A stretch of DNA of 11,036 bases from JBBDWJ01 sp040902925 (GCA_040902925.1 JBBDWJ010000355.1:1-11036), one strand, 5' to 3'; shown: positions 1-8,494, counted from the first letter of the stretch. The notes: generated by a model not told the origin, from the letters alone. A program made the numbers and translations.

Positions 1-455
1 ACGTACACCCGAACCTTGCCGTGTTCGAGCGCCAGCCAGGAGACAAAGAAGAGAATATCGAGGACCAGGCGAAGGGATTTCGCAACATGCTGGCCTACGT
101 GGGAGTGTTGCACCGCGAAGGAGTGCGGATCGTAGTCGGGTCGCACTCCAACGCACCGCACGCGCCCCGCGGACTGGCCTACCACCGCGAGATGGAACTA
201 TTGGTGGAAGCAGGCATGACGCCGATGGAAGTTCTGGTCGCGGCAACGCAAACCGGTGCGCGCTTCTTCCGGCGCGAGCGCGACCTGGGCACGATCGAGG
301 AAGGCAAGCTGGCCGATCTGGTGATTCTCAATGGCAATCCGCTCGAGGACATTCGCACAACGCGAAATGTTGTCAGCGTCATCGTGGACGGGCAGCAGTT
401 GGACCCGGCGGCGATATTGAGGCTAACGCCGCCCACGCCGGTCAAGAAAAACTAG
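1..455 (+). CDS. Amidohydrolase family protein, C-terminal part (5' end outside the window)
   Basis: The reading frame is open from base 3, so the gene begins upstream; the GTG at 21 is internal. About 150 C-terminal residues are visible. They show the end of a metal-dependent TIM-barrel amidohydrolase followed by the small beta-sandwich. Typical features are the run GLAYHREMELLVEAGMTPME, the stretch AATQTGARFF, and the hallmark GTIEEGKLADLVIL followed by NPLEDI and a closing VVSVIVDGQ strand. Family members hydrolyse cyclic amides, imides or peptides (imidazolonepropionase-like, Xaa-Pro dipeptidase-like); the substrate cannot be inferred here. The segment that normally reads G-T-D at the end of barrel strand 8, carrying the catalytic or metal-binding Asp, reads GSHSN (bases 138-152), so the Asp is replaced by His at 144-146. 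The hydrolase may therefore be divergent or inactive. Family assignment is firm; specificity is unknown. Confidence 0.88.
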   Translation, partial: VHPNLAVFERQPGDKEENIEDQAKGFRNMLAYVGVLHREGVRIVVGSHSNAPHAPRGLAYHREMELLVEAGMTPMEVLVAATQTGARFFRRERDLGTIEEGKLADLVILNGNPLEDIRTTRNVVSVIVDGQQLDPAAILRLTPPTPVKKN

Positions 456-528
456 CGGGGGGCCGGCCCTGGAACTCATGGCGTCCGGGTGAATCTTACT
501 CTTGTTTCGGCGGCAGCGACATAGTGCA

Positions 529-918
529 TCAACAGCCTGGCAGACTGCGATCATCCGCGGCGGCCGCTACGACATCACGAATCGCTCGAATAACAAGCTC
601 CGGTTGATTTCCGATGCCGTGGCGTGAATCCTCGGCGATGACTTGGCAGGCCCGAGTGGACAGCGTCGTCGCCAGATCGAGTTGCAACTCCGCATTGATC
701 CCAGCATTTCGCCCCTTTCCTTCGCCCGGCGATACCACTACGAGAGGGATCGTCAGCAACCGGCGGGCAGCGGCGACTTCACGGCCGCTTTGTGCCGTGT
801 GTTCCAACTCGTTCGCCATCGCGTCGTAGCGGCTGGTGCGATAGGCTGTCGCTCTCACGTACTCGCGGACCGCAGACGCCGCCACCCGCACCGCCGAACC
901 GCGCCAACGCGCCAAGCC
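529..918 (-). pseudogene. Remnant of an alpha/beta hydrolase (C-terminal third only)
   Basis: On the - strand a frame ending in TGA at 531-529 reads like the end of an alpha/beta hydrolase. It has a lid-type segment EYVRATAYRTSRYDAMANEL from about base 863, then SGREVAAAR, the strand TIPLVVVSPG, LATTLSTRACQVIAEDSRHG and QPELVIRAIRDVV. In this family the pattern 'iPLvVls.g ... LS.r...via..SgH.i...P..Vi.aI..vv' contains the catalytic His; here it is the CAC at 621-619, in SRHGI. The nucleophile elbow (G-x-S-x-G) and roughly two thirds of a normal 280-320 residue protein are missing. The similarity stops close to the stop codon of the TPR gene (922-920), and there is no plausible start or ribosome binding site between them. 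I infer a 5'-truncated leftover from a deletion or recombination. Translation by read-through coupling from the TPR gene cannot be excluded but would give an inactive fragment. Confidence 0.65.
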
Positions 919-919
919 A

Positions 920-3900
920 TCACGGCTGCGCGGGATCACCGCCGTCTCGCAATTCGCGCCGCTTGCTCTCAAACTCCTTCGCCGCCTGCTCGAGCTCCTG
1001 AAACTTCGCGATCGCCTGGCGGCTCTCTTCCTGCCTGCCGAGCGAGCGGTAAGCGTTCCCTAGGACGTAGTAGTAGGAAGACACCGCGGGATTGAGCGCG
1101 GTGGCTGTCTCCAGCGCCTCGACCGCTTTCTCCCATTGTTCCTGGCGGGCGTAGGCTTTGCCGGCCTGGAAATACGCTGCGTCGGATTTCGCCTCTAACT
1201 GAATCGCCTTTTGCGCGTGCGTGAGCGCCTCGTCCGCCTGCCCGGTCCGGTTGTAAAACGCGCTCAGATTCAGATAGGGAGCCACGAAACGGCCCATGCG
1301 TTGTTCATTCAGCTCAACGGCCTTGCGATAGTACGACAGCGCGGCCGCATCGTCGCCCAACGACTCGCAAACAAACCCCAGCGCGTCGTAGGCTTCCATA
1401 TAGTCTGCATCAAGACGAATCGCCGCTTCCAGGGCGGGCCGCGCCAACGGGTAGTTATCGTTCGCCGAATAAATCTTGCCGAGGTTGTACCGGATTTCAG
1501 CCGACTGCGGGTCCAACTGCACGGCCTGCTGCATCTCGATCAACGCCGCGTCGTAACGCCCGATGATCATCAGCGTCTTGCCCAGCATCTTGTGAGCTTC
1601 GGCGTTGTTGATATCGAGCTTGAGCGACGCCGCCAGCTCGCGGATCGCGTCGCCGAGGCGCTGCTGTCCGTAGTACACATAGCCAAGCGCGTAATGCCCC
1701 CAAGCGGAATCGGGGCGCTGCTTGTTGTAGTCGAGCAGCAGCGGCTCAGCCCGTTGGAATTCCTGGCGGCGGATGTGGCTCTCGATGAGGGCCATCTGCG
1801 CGGCGTCATCCCGCGAAGGGGCCGTGCGCAGCAAGTCATTGGCGGACAACGCAGGCGGCTGCGCGGCCTGCCGCGACTCGGCAAGCACGAGCTGCTGCTG
1901 TGCTTCGGCCGAAGAAGGCCGCAAACGAACCGCGCTGCGAAAAGCCTCGACCGCAGCGTCAGTCGATCCCGTTTCCAAAAGCGCGCGGCCCAACCCGTAT
2001 TGGGCGGCGAAAGAACCGGGCTGCAGCTCGACAGCCTTGCGAAATTCAGTCGCGGCCTGCGCCGGGTTTCCGGCCTTGAGCAGCGCCTCGCCCAACTGCT
2101 CGCGGGCCTCGGCATACTCCGGCTGCAGCCGCACGACCTGCTGCAAGCTGGCCACGCCCGCCTCGCTATCGCCGCGTTCCAGTTCGAGCTTCGCCTGCCC
2201 CATGGTCTGCGCGGCAAGCTCGATGCGGTCGCGCTCGGAAACCATTTCCCTGCCCTTTTCGAGTTCCCTGGTTCCCTCTTCCTTCTTGCCGGCTCGCACC
2301 AGCGCCAGACCGAGTTGGTAGCGCGCCTGGCCGAGATTCGGATCGAGCGCAAGAGACTGGCGCAGATGTTCGATGGCCTGTTCGACATCGCCAGTCTGTA
2401 GCAGCGCCTTGCCGAGCAGGAAATGCGCCTGCGCGGATTTATCGTCCATGCCGAGAACCTTGCGCAGTTGCTCGATCTGCTTTTCGGGACCGTATTTGCG
2501 TCCGTAAGGGGCCGCCAGATTGAAATGCGCTTTGACGAAGTTGGGCTGCAGACGAATGGCTTCTTCCAGCTCGCGGATCGCGGCATCGGGATCTTTTTCG
2601 GCCAGCGCCGCGCCAAGATTACTGCGCGCGTCCGCCGATTGCGGACTCAAGCGCACGGCCTCGCGAAACGACACGATCGCCTTTTCGGAATCGCCGCTGT
2701 TGATATAGACCAGGCCAAGATTATTGTGCGCTTCGGCGTAGTCGGGGCGCTGCCGCAGCGCTTCGGCGAACTCCGCCGCCACCTGATGAGGGGCCGCGCC
2801 CGCTCGCCCCATCAACCGCCCGAGCACGTTGTGCGCTTCGGCGGTGTCGGTCTGGCCCGCGATCGCGCGGCGCAACTCCGCGATCGCCACGTCGATATCT
2901 GGCAACGGCGCGGCAGGTCCGGGAAGGTTCAAAGCCGCTTCCAACTGACCGAGGGCGGTTTCTTGCTTGTCGAGGCGCAGGAACACGATGCCCAGGTCGA
3001 GGTATGCCGGCGCCATAGCGGGGCTGACCGCGATGGCCCTTTGTAGATTGCGGCGCGCGCCGTCGAGATCGCCGCTCTCGCGCAGCGCCATGCCCAGGAA
3101 AGCATACGCGCCGCTGGCCGCCGGATCGAGGCGCGCGGCCTCGCGCAATGCAGCGACCGCGCCGTCGCGCTGACCGCTATACCAGCGTGCGGCGCCGAGA
3201 TTGAATTGAGCATCGGCCAACTCGGGCTCGAGCTCAACCGCTTTGTTGAGGTTCGTTAGCGCGCCCGCCAGATCGCCGGTCCGGCCCAACAAAAAGCCAA
3301 GCCCGTTGTAGGCTTCGGCATACCGTGCGTCGGACTCGATGGCCCTGCGCAGTAGCTGCTTGGCGGCTTCGAGGTCGTTCCGCCCGGCTGCTTCGGTCGC
3401 TTGTTGCAACTGGTCCTGCGCGGCGGGCGCCGGCGAATGCTGAGCCGCCGCGCCCCGCCGCGTCGAAGAGGCCATTTGCTTCAGGGTCTGCCCGAGACCG
3501 TAGTAGGCTTCGCGCAGTTCGGGGCTGAGTTCCAACGTTTTCTCGAAAGCCTGAACCGCCCCCTCGAACTCGCGCTTTTGCCGCAGCGCGTGGCCAAGCT
3601 GGTGGTGCGCCTGTACGTTGCCGGGGTCGCGTTCGATGACCGTTTGAAACTGTGCGACAGCGCCGTCGGCGTCGCCGGTCGTTCGCAGCGTCGCGCCCAG
3701 ATTGAGCCGCAGACCGAGGTCCTCGGGCTCGTGTTGCAGCGCCGTCTCGAACGCTTGGACCGCTTCGGAAGGTTCCCCGGTCTGCACCAGCGCCGACCCG
3801 AGGTTGTTGTAAGCCCGCGCAAAGTCGGGTTTCAGCTCGACCGCCCGCCGGAACTCGGCGATCGCCTCGATCAGTTGGTCCTTTTGGAGATAAGCAACCC

Positions 3901-4447
3901 CCAGCCAGTTGTGAGCTTCCGCCGATCGCGGGTTGGCTTTGAGAGCTTGCTCGTAGTGCCCAATCGCTTCGTCGACCTGGCCGGCTTGTTGAAGGATCAG
4001 GCCGAGCGCCAAGCGGACCTCTTCGTAATCGGGCTTCAACTTCAGCGCGGCGTCGAATTCCTGTTGGGCCTCAGCGGTCTGGCCCATATCGCGCAACGCC
4101 AGCCCAAGGTTGAAGTGCGTTTGCGGTGAGTTTGGATTGGCTTGGAGCGCTTGCCGGAACGATTGTTGCGCTTGTTCGGGCTGCCCCAATCCCATGCGGG
4201 CGATGCCCAACAGCAAATGAGTGTCGGCGTGATCCGGGACAACCTTGAGAACCTGTTCGAACTCCCCGGCCGCCAGCTCCCAGTTCTGCTCGTTGAGGAA
4301 CTTTTGGCCTTGCTCGAATCGCCGCGCGGCCTCCGGCGGCGGACCCTGAGCAATGGCCACGCCGGCCGGCGCAAGAAGCACAACCATCAGCAGAATTCGG
4401 AGTGGCAGCCGCAGTCCTCGGCGCATCTTGAGGGCATTCCCCTGCAT
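920..4447 (-). CDS. Secreted multi-TPR repeat protein, about 30 repeats
   Basis: The 1175-residue product begins with a cleavable signal peptide (basic RR at 9-10, hydrophobic core LRILLMVVLLAPAGVAIA, likely cut near AIA-Q at 33/34). Nearly all the rest is 34-residue tetratricopeptide repeats with the expected pattern (A.A...LG..l...G....A...f..al...P). Five blocks lie at about 40-325, 345-510, 535-735, 745-855 and 885-1150, separated by short Ala/Pro/Gln-rich or charged linkers (about 326-345, 506-535, 730-745, 857-885). No catalytic domain follows, so it is not an O-GlcNAc transferase or a kinase fusion. TPR arrays bind peptides or assemble complexes; the partner is unknown, and the location should be periplasmic or extracellular. 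It lies downstream of the receptor gene on the same strand, 283 bases away and beyond a terminator. Start choice is uncertain: the in-frame ATG at 4426 gives a more typical signal peptide (MRRGLRL), and a TATAGT at 4453-4448 could be a -10 box for that shorter form. Confidence 0.9.
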   Translation of the reverse strand: MQGNALKMRRGLRLPLRILLMVVLLAPAGVAIAQGPPPEAARRFEQGQKFLNEQNWELAAGEFEQVLKVVPDHADTHLLLGIARMGLGQPEQAQQSFRQALQANPNSPQTHFNLGLALRDMGQTAEAQQEFDAALKLKPDYEEVRLALGLILQQAGQVDEAIGHYEQALKANPRSAEAHNWLGVAYLQKDQLIEAIAEFRRAVELKPDFARAYNNLGSALVQTGEPSEAVQAFETALQHEPEDLGLRLNLGATLRTTGDADGAVAQFQTVIERDPGNVQAHHQLGHALRQKREFEGAVQAFEKTLELSPELREAYYGLGQTLKQMASSTRRGAAAQHSPAPAAQDQLQQATEAAGRNDLEAAKQLLRRAIESDARYAEAYNGLGFLLGRTGDLAGALTNLNKAVELEPELADAQFNLGAARWYSGQRDGAVAALREAARLDPAASGAYAFLGMALRESGDLDGARRNLQRAIAVSPAMAPAYLDLGIVFLRLDKQETALGQLEAALNLPGPAAPLPDIDVAIAELRRAIAGQTDTAEAHNVLGRLMGRAGAAPHQVAAEFAEALRQRPDYAEAHNNLGLVYINSGDSEKAIVSFREAVRLSPQSADARSNLGAALAEKDPDAAIRELEEAIRLQPNFVKAHFNLAAPYGRKYGPEKQIEQLRKVLGMDDKSAQAHFLLGKALLQTGDVEQAIEHLRQSLALDPNLGQARYQLGLALVRAGKKEEGTRELEKGREMVSERDRIELAAQTMGQAKLELERGDSEAGVASLQQVVRLQPEYAEAREQLGEALLKAGNPAQAATEFRKAVELQPGSFAAQYGLGRALLETGSTDAAVEAFRSAVRLRPSSAEAQQQLVLAESRQAAQPPALSANDLLRTAPSRDDAAQMALIESHIRRQEFQRAEPLLLDYNKQRPDSAWGHYALGYVYYGQQRLGDAIRELAASLKLDINNAEAHKMLGKTLMIIGRYDAALIEMQQAVQLDPQSAEIRYNLGKIYSANDNYPLARPALEAAIRLDADYMEAYDALGFVCESLGDDAAALSYYRKAVELNEQRMGRFVAPYLNLSAFYNRTGQADEALTHAQKAIQLEAKSDAAYFQAGKAYARQEQWEKAVEALETATALNPAVSSYYYVLGNAYRSLGRQEESRQAIAKFQELEQAAKEFESKRRELRDGGDPAQP

Positions 4448-4453
4448 ACTATA
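4448..4453 (-). promoter_or_regulatory. Possible -10 box of the TPR gene
   Basis: On the - strand TATAGT (5 of 6 matches to TATAAT) ends directly at the upstream ATG of the TPR gene. A transcript from it would begin near 4441, leaving the upstream ATG untranscribed and favouring the ATG at 4426, which has an AGGGG about 12 bases before it. No good -35 hexamer is seen 16-18 bases upstream, so this is tentative. Confidence 0.25.
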
Positions 4454-4570
4454 CCGCTAACCTACGAACGGCCCGGCCATCCTTCGGTAGTCTTCCAGAA
4501 CTGCGAATGTCATCTTCCAAACCTGCGAATCTCCTTGGGTGTATTTCCCAGTCGCCGCGGGCGATCCGAG

Positions 4571-4590
4571 CCCCGTCCGCAAGGGCGGGG
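4571..4590. repeat. REP-like GC-rich hairpin in the spacer
   Basis: CCCCGTCC (4571-4578) and GGGCGGGG (4583-4590) pair over 8 bp around the tetraloop GCAA. Read as + strand RNA all pairs form (one is a G-U wobble) and the loop fits the GNRA rule; on the - strand one pair becomes a C-A mismatch. It is flanked by GAG and TGACC. It lies in the spacer between the receptor and TPR genes, is not followed by a T-run and so is a poor terminator. It resembles repetitive extragenic palindromes of GC-rich genomes; copy number cannot be judged from this window. Confidence 0.45.
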
Positions 4591-4662
4591 TGACCAGCTT
4601 GAAGCAGTGTCGCTACCCGCGGAAGTCTGCGAGCCGCCCTGATCAACGCGTCAAAAATGCGA

Positions 4663-4692
4663 AAGGGGCTGGCGTGATGCAGCCAGCCCCTT
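4663..4692 (-). terminator. Intrinsic terminator of the receptor gene
   Basis: A perfect 11-bp stem (AAGGGGCTGGC at 4663-4673, GCCAGCCCCTT at 4682-4692) encloses an 8-base loop. In the - strand direction the stem is followed by TTTCGCATTTTTGA, giving a T-rich tail. It lies 39 bases past the receptor stop codon. This should end or attenuate transcription before the TPR gene. Confidence 0.8.
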
Positions 4693-4730
4693 CCCCTCAG
4701 TTCCGTACAACGCTCTGGCGAGCGTAACAC

Positions 4731-7700
4731 TCAGAAGATGAACTTCGCCCCGAACTGCACCGAGCGGGGCGTATTGCATTGCGTCGACACCTGTCCGAAG
4801 TTGCCGGCGCTCCAGTTGCCGCCTCCGTCACAGAAAACGGTGCGATTGAGGAAGTTGCCGAACTGGGCTTCGAGGCGTACGGTATAGCGCTCCTTAAACC
4901 TCGTATCTTTGAAGATGCTGACGTCCTCTACGTAGTTGGGCCAGCCTCGAGCGGTTCCATCTCTGCGAGGAGCATTGCCAAATTGAAGAGCGCCTGGGTC
5001 CGCCCACCCACTCGTATCAAGAGTACGTTGAGCGTTGGGATCGAAGTCCCGCAGGCCGGTGTTGACCCGTCCCTCCGCATCAGTGCGATTCGGCCGCTTC
5101 AAACTGTTGAAAAGGAAGCCGCTGAGGTCGTTGGCCATCGTGATGTTGAGGGGGCGTGCGCTTTCGTACCGCAGCACGCCATTCAGAGTCCACCCCTGGA
5201 GCAACTTTGCGGCTACTCCGGTGAGGTTTCGGCCGAAAGGCAGCTCATAGGTGTAGGAGAACGAGAAGACGTGAGGGACGTCATCCGCGCTTAAACCCCA
5301 CTCGCCCTGTTGCGTGTTGATCGGGTTCTGAACGGTGCCGTCGCCCTGAGCGTTCTCCGCGCCATTGTTGTTCAGCCTCGACCAGGTGTAGAAGGCGCGG
5401 AATTGAAGTCCATTCGTGAAACGCTTGTCGAGCTTAAGCTGCACCGAGTGGTACACGCTCCTGCCGACCGGCGCATCGCGGTAGACCAGGTTTTGATATT
5501 GCGGCCAGGGCCGCAGGGCCTGGGCCACGTTCCCTGTAAAGCCCGGATAGGGCGGCGTGATGCCGGCATTGCGGGCCGTATCGGAGTTGATGTTCGCCCC
5601 CAAAACCGCCGAACCCAGTGCCAGGATCGAAGGGTTGTTCATGTTGGCCGCTGGTCCCAAATAGGGCCAGTCAGCAGCGAGCCGGGTTCCACGATTGCCG
5701 ATGTAGGAAACATCGAACACCATGTTCTCCACAATTTCGTGCTGGACTGTCAGCGACCAGTTCTGATAGCGCGGCAGCGTCAGGCCATCCTCCGGATAAA
5801 CCGTGGGCGAGGTCCCATTGGCAAAGTCCCCGCGGATAAACGGAGGGCGAATGATTCTCGACGCCGGGAACCCGTTGTCCAGTTGAAACGCCGGCTCCTG
5901 TCCGTTGGTGATGTTGGGCGCCGAGGGGTTTCCAGTAAAACCGAGCGTTGGCTGGCCGCCTACTCCAAACGGCACACTGTTGTAATAGATTCCGTATCCA
6001 CCTCGGATCACGCTTCTGTCAGCCACGCGGTAGGCGAACCCGAGCCGGGGTCCCCACGCATCCTTGGGAGTTTGCGTGTCGAAGTTGGTGACGCCGAGCC
6101 GGCCCGGACCGTCGCCGGCGAACACCAGCGCGCCCGGAAACCCGCCCGCCCCCGGATTCGGAGCCGTCTTGTCGATCGTTGACATGTCGTTGAAACGGTT
6201 CGTCCAGGGCGTCTGGTAGTCGAAACGCAGGCCGAGCGTCAGGGTGAGGTTGTTGGTGACCTTGAAATCGTCGTTGATGAAAAACGAATTCCAGTTACCG
6301 TTGAACGTCGTGAAGGTCGGAATCAGAAAGCTTGAATCATGGACCTGGCCAAGCAGGAACGAAGCAAACGGATCGCCCGTCTGGGTCAGGGTGTTACCCT
6401 TCGAATCGAAACCGCCCGTCCCCAACCGGTTGAAACTCAAGTTTCCGTTCGTGTTGTTCGCCCAGCCGCTGTAGTTGAACTGGTGATGGCGGAACTCATA
6501 GCCTACCTTGATGGTGTGCTTGCCCGCGACCCAGGTCACATCGTTGGCGATTTGCCAGCGATTGATGGCTTCGAAGCCGAAACCAATCCAAGGGTTCCCA
6601 AGCTGCGTGTAGGGGGTATTCCCCGCGAAACTGATAGCGGGGAGGCCGCCGCTGTCATCCAGATAGCCGCCCAGGCCCGGGCCCCACAGCCTGTCCTTCC
6701 AGCCGGCGCCCGCCGACAGCGAGCTTCCACCCATGAACCAGCGGTCAAACGACACCATGGCGTGGTGCAGCAGGTTGTTCGAAATGATGGTGTCGAACTG
6801 CTGCGTGGCGTGCTGCGTCGAGATGCGCTGATAGAACCCTATACCAACATAGTCCTTGTTCTGCGACAGCTCCGCGGGGCTTGTGAACTCCACGTCGCAG
6901 CCGCCCACCTCGCCGCAATTGCGAATCGCGGGCCGATGGGGCCAGAAGAAGGTAGTACTGGTTCGGAAATTCGGGTTGAAAATGTGGTCCGCTTTGATCA
7001 GCGGCGTCAAGTAGTTTGCCTGCCAGGTTTGGTCGCCCGCCGGGTTGCCGGCCACGTTGTTGGCAATTCCACCCCGATCCGGTCCCACCATCAGCGGAAC
7101 GATTTGGGCGGCCACATTGCTGCGCAGCGGATGGCCGGCCGGAATCGTATTGTTCGGGAAAGGATCGCGCACCGGAATTCCGCTGGCGTTGCTGTGCGAC
7201 GAGGGGTCAAAGATCTGGCCAGCGAAAACCGGCCCGCCACTCGCGTTGGTCACATTGGCGATCTGGGTCCCCATGAGCTGGCTGAAATCACCCTGCTTGA
7301 AAGCGTCGATCGGCGTCGTGTTGCCGAATCCAGGCAGCGCGCCGGAGCGGAACTTCAGCCAGTCCATGTTGAAAAAGAAGAAGGTCTTGTTGTGGCCGTC
7401 ATAGACGCCCGGAATGACTACCGGCCCGCCGACGGTAAACCCGAACGCGTTCTGGCGCGCCTTGGTCGCCTTGGCGGGAAAGAACCCGCGCGCATTCAGC
7501 TTGTCGTTGCCGAAGTATTCATAGAAGCTGCCGTGCAGATCGTTCGTCCCCGACTTGGAGGTGTATTCGATCGTGCCGCCGGTCGTATGACCGTACTGCG
7601 CCGAATAGGTCGTATTGGTGACCTTCATCTCGCCGACGGTTTCAATCGAGGGTGCGCTCTCGTGGCTCTGCTGGTGGCCCGAGGCATAACCGAACGCGGC

Positions 7701-8309
7701 GCCGTCGAAGAAGTTCTCCGCGCCAAAAGTCTGCCCGCCGTTCATGCGCGAGGAGAACTGGCTGCCGCGGAACATCGGGTCGCCGTTGGGCCGCATCGGA
7801 AAGTAGCCCGGCTGCAGCATCAGCAGCGACTCGGCGAGACGAATGTCGCCGCCCATGACGACCGGCAGATTCTCGTAATATTTCTGGTTGACGGTATGTT
7901 GCACCTCGGGCTGCGAGGTGTTGATCATTTCGGCGGCCGCGATCACTTCGACTCGTTCGGTGACGTCACCGACCTGGAGGTTGGCATCCTGGCGATAAAT
8001 CAAACCGCCGGTCAGGATGATACCGGGCCGCACAAAGGTTTTGAATCCTTCCTGCTCGACGGTCACGGTGTAGGTGCCGAGGACAAGCAGGGGTGAGTTG
8101 TAGGCGCCGGCTCCGTTGGAGGTGAGAACGTCCTCAACGCCGGTGCCTTCGTTGCGAACCTTCACGGTCGCTCCGGGAATGGAAGCTCCCGTTGCGTCGA
8201 AGATGACGCCCGTGATGGTTGCGCGGTCGGCTCGTTGAGCCAACAGCGAACCGCTTAACAGCAATGCGCTCAACAGGAGCAAGAACGTGCTTGCAATCCT
8301 AGTCTTCAT
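4731..8309 (-). CDS. TonB-dependent receptor-like outer-membrane protein with N-terminal carboxypeptidase-regulatory-like domain (Oar-like)
   Basis: The 1192-residue product starts with a clear signal peptide (MKTR then a Leu-rich core, likely cut at LLA-Q 24/25). Residues about 30-112 form a carboxypeptidase-regulatory-like (CnaB-type) beta-sandwich: ITGVIFDATGASIPGATVKV, with GTYTVTVEQEGFKTF. A plug-like region follows at about 140-255 (ENLPV, LAESLLMLQPG, ENFFDGAAFG, IETVGEMKVTNTTYSAQYGH, GGTIEYTSKSGTNDLHGSFYEY). The remainder is a large beta-barrel ending in a terminal aromatic strand (SVQFGAKFIF), as expected for recognition by the outer-membrane insertion machinery. Proteins of this architecture are abundant in Acidobacteriota and are thought to import or bind oligosaccharides or peptides using energy from TonB/ExbBD; no TonB box is obvious. 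The ATG at 8309-8307 is supported by AAAAGGA nine bases upstream. A long regulatory region precedes it and a strong terminator follows it. Substrate is not predictable. Confidence 0.92.
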   Translation of the reverse strand: MKTRIASTFLLLLSALLLSGSLLAQRADRATITGVIFDATGASIPGATVKVRNEGTGVEDVLTSNGAGAYNSPLLVLGTYTVTVEQEGFKTFVRPGIILTGGLIYRQDANLQVGDVTERVEVIAAAEMINTSQPEVQHTVNQKYYENLPVVMGGDIRLAESLLMLQPGYFPMRPNGDPMFRGSQFSSRMNGGQTFGAENFFDGAAFGYASGHQQSHESAPSIETVGEMKVTNTTYSAQYGHTTGGTIEYTSKSGTNDLHGSFYEYFGNDKLNARGFFPAKATKARQNAFGFTVGGPVVIPGVYDGHNKTFFFFNMDWLKFRSGALPGFGNTTPIDAFKQGDFSQLMGTQIANVTNASGGPVFAGQIFDPSSHSNASGIPVRDPFPNNTIPAGHPLRSNVAAQIVPLMVGPDRGGIANNVAGNPAGDQTWQANYLTPLIKADHIFNPNFRTSTTFFWPHRPAIRNCGEVGGCDVEFTSPAELSQNKDYVGIGFYQRISTQHATQQFDTIISNNLLHHAMVSFDRWFMGGSSLSAGAGWKDRLWGPGLGGYLDDSGGLPAISFAGNTPYTQLGNPWIGFGFEAINRWQIANDVTWVAGKHTIKVGYEFRHHQFNYSGWANNTNGNLSFNRLGTGGFDSKGNTLTQTGDPFASFLLGQVHDSSFLIPTFTTFNGNWNSFFINDDFKVTNNLTLTLGLRFDYQTPWTNRFNDMSTIDKTAPNPGAGGFPGALVFAGDGPGRLGVTNFDTQTPKDAWGPRLGFAYRVADRSVIRGGYGIYYNSVPFGVGGQPTLGFTGNPSAPNITNGQEPAFQLDNGFPASRIIRPPFIRGDFANGTSPTVYPEDGLTLPRYQNWSLTVQHEIVENMVFDVSYIGNRGTRLAADWPYLGPAANMNNPSILALGSAVLGANINSDTARNAGITPPYPGFTGNVAQALRPWPQYQNLVYRDAPVGRSVYHSVQLKLDKRFTNGLQFRAFYTWSRLNNNGAENAQGDGTVQNPINTQQGEWGLSADDVPHVFSFSYTYELPFGRNLTGVAAKLLQGWTLNGVLRYESARPLNITMANDLSGFLFNSLKRPNRTDAEGRVNTGLRDFDPNAQRTLDTSGWADPGALQFGNAPRRDGTARGWPNYVEDVSIFKDTRFKERYTVRLEAQFGNFLNRTVFCDGGGNWSAGNFGQVSTQCNTPRSVQFGAKFIF

Positions 8310-8318
8310 GCGGTTGCA

Positions 8319-8325
8319 TCCTTTT
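8319..8325 (-). promoter_or_regulatory. Ribosome binding site of the receptor gene
   Basis: AAAAGGA on the - strand, nine bases before the ATG at 8309, fixes the start and leaves a well-formed signal peptide. Confidence 0.7.
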
Positions 8326-8397
8326 GCGGCGGAGCAGCCTTCGTGTGCTGCCCAAAGTCAGTCGAAACGAGCTCACTTGGCCCCTTCTTACGCTCAT

Positions 8398-8411
8398 TGC
8401 AAGCGCTTACA
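8398..8411. promoter_or_regulatory. LacI/GalR-family operator-like site
   Basis: TGCAAGCGCTTACA is a 14-bp near-perfect palindrome (12 of 14 positions symmetric) centred on CG. It matches the general LacI/GalR-family operator form TGNAANCGNTTNCA, best known from Bacillus CcpA cre sites. It lies about 90 bases upstream of the receptor start codon, probably inside the transcribed leader. The regulator is not encoded in the window. Confidence 0.5.
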
Positions 8412-8436
8412 TGGCGCCCGCAAATAAAAGGCGCGC

Positions 8437-8450
8437 TAGCAGGCTTGCTA
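8437..8450. repeat. Small inverted repeat in the receptor leader
   Basis: TAGCA (8437-8441) and TGCTA (8446-8450) pair around GGCT. It may be a small leader hairpin or a protein site. Nothing more can be said from sequence alone. Confidence 0.3.
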
Positions 8451-8494
8451 ACTTCGCCTTCCCTCAATCACCCCTGGTGAAACCTACTCGAAAC

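Noticed and set aside
460..469. GGGCCGGCCC palindrome just after the amidohydrolase stop as a terminator
   Set aside because: It has no loop and no following T-run; it is most likely a GC-rich chance palindrome.
1211..2401. Open frame of 396 codons on the + strand opposite the TPR gene
   Set aside because: It is an antisense shadow of the TPR repeats; its apparent periodicity mirrors the repeat codons.
4449..4730. 93-codon frame filling the spacer between the receptor and TPR genes on the - strand
   Set aside because: It would begin directly after the receptor stop codon and run through the terminator hairpin, has no ribosome binding site and an Arg-rich composition.
6339..8096. Open frame of 585 codons on the + strand opposite the receptor gene
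   Set aside because: It is the antisense shadow of the receptor; high third-position GC keeps the opposite frame open. There are no domain motifs and no ribosome binding site.
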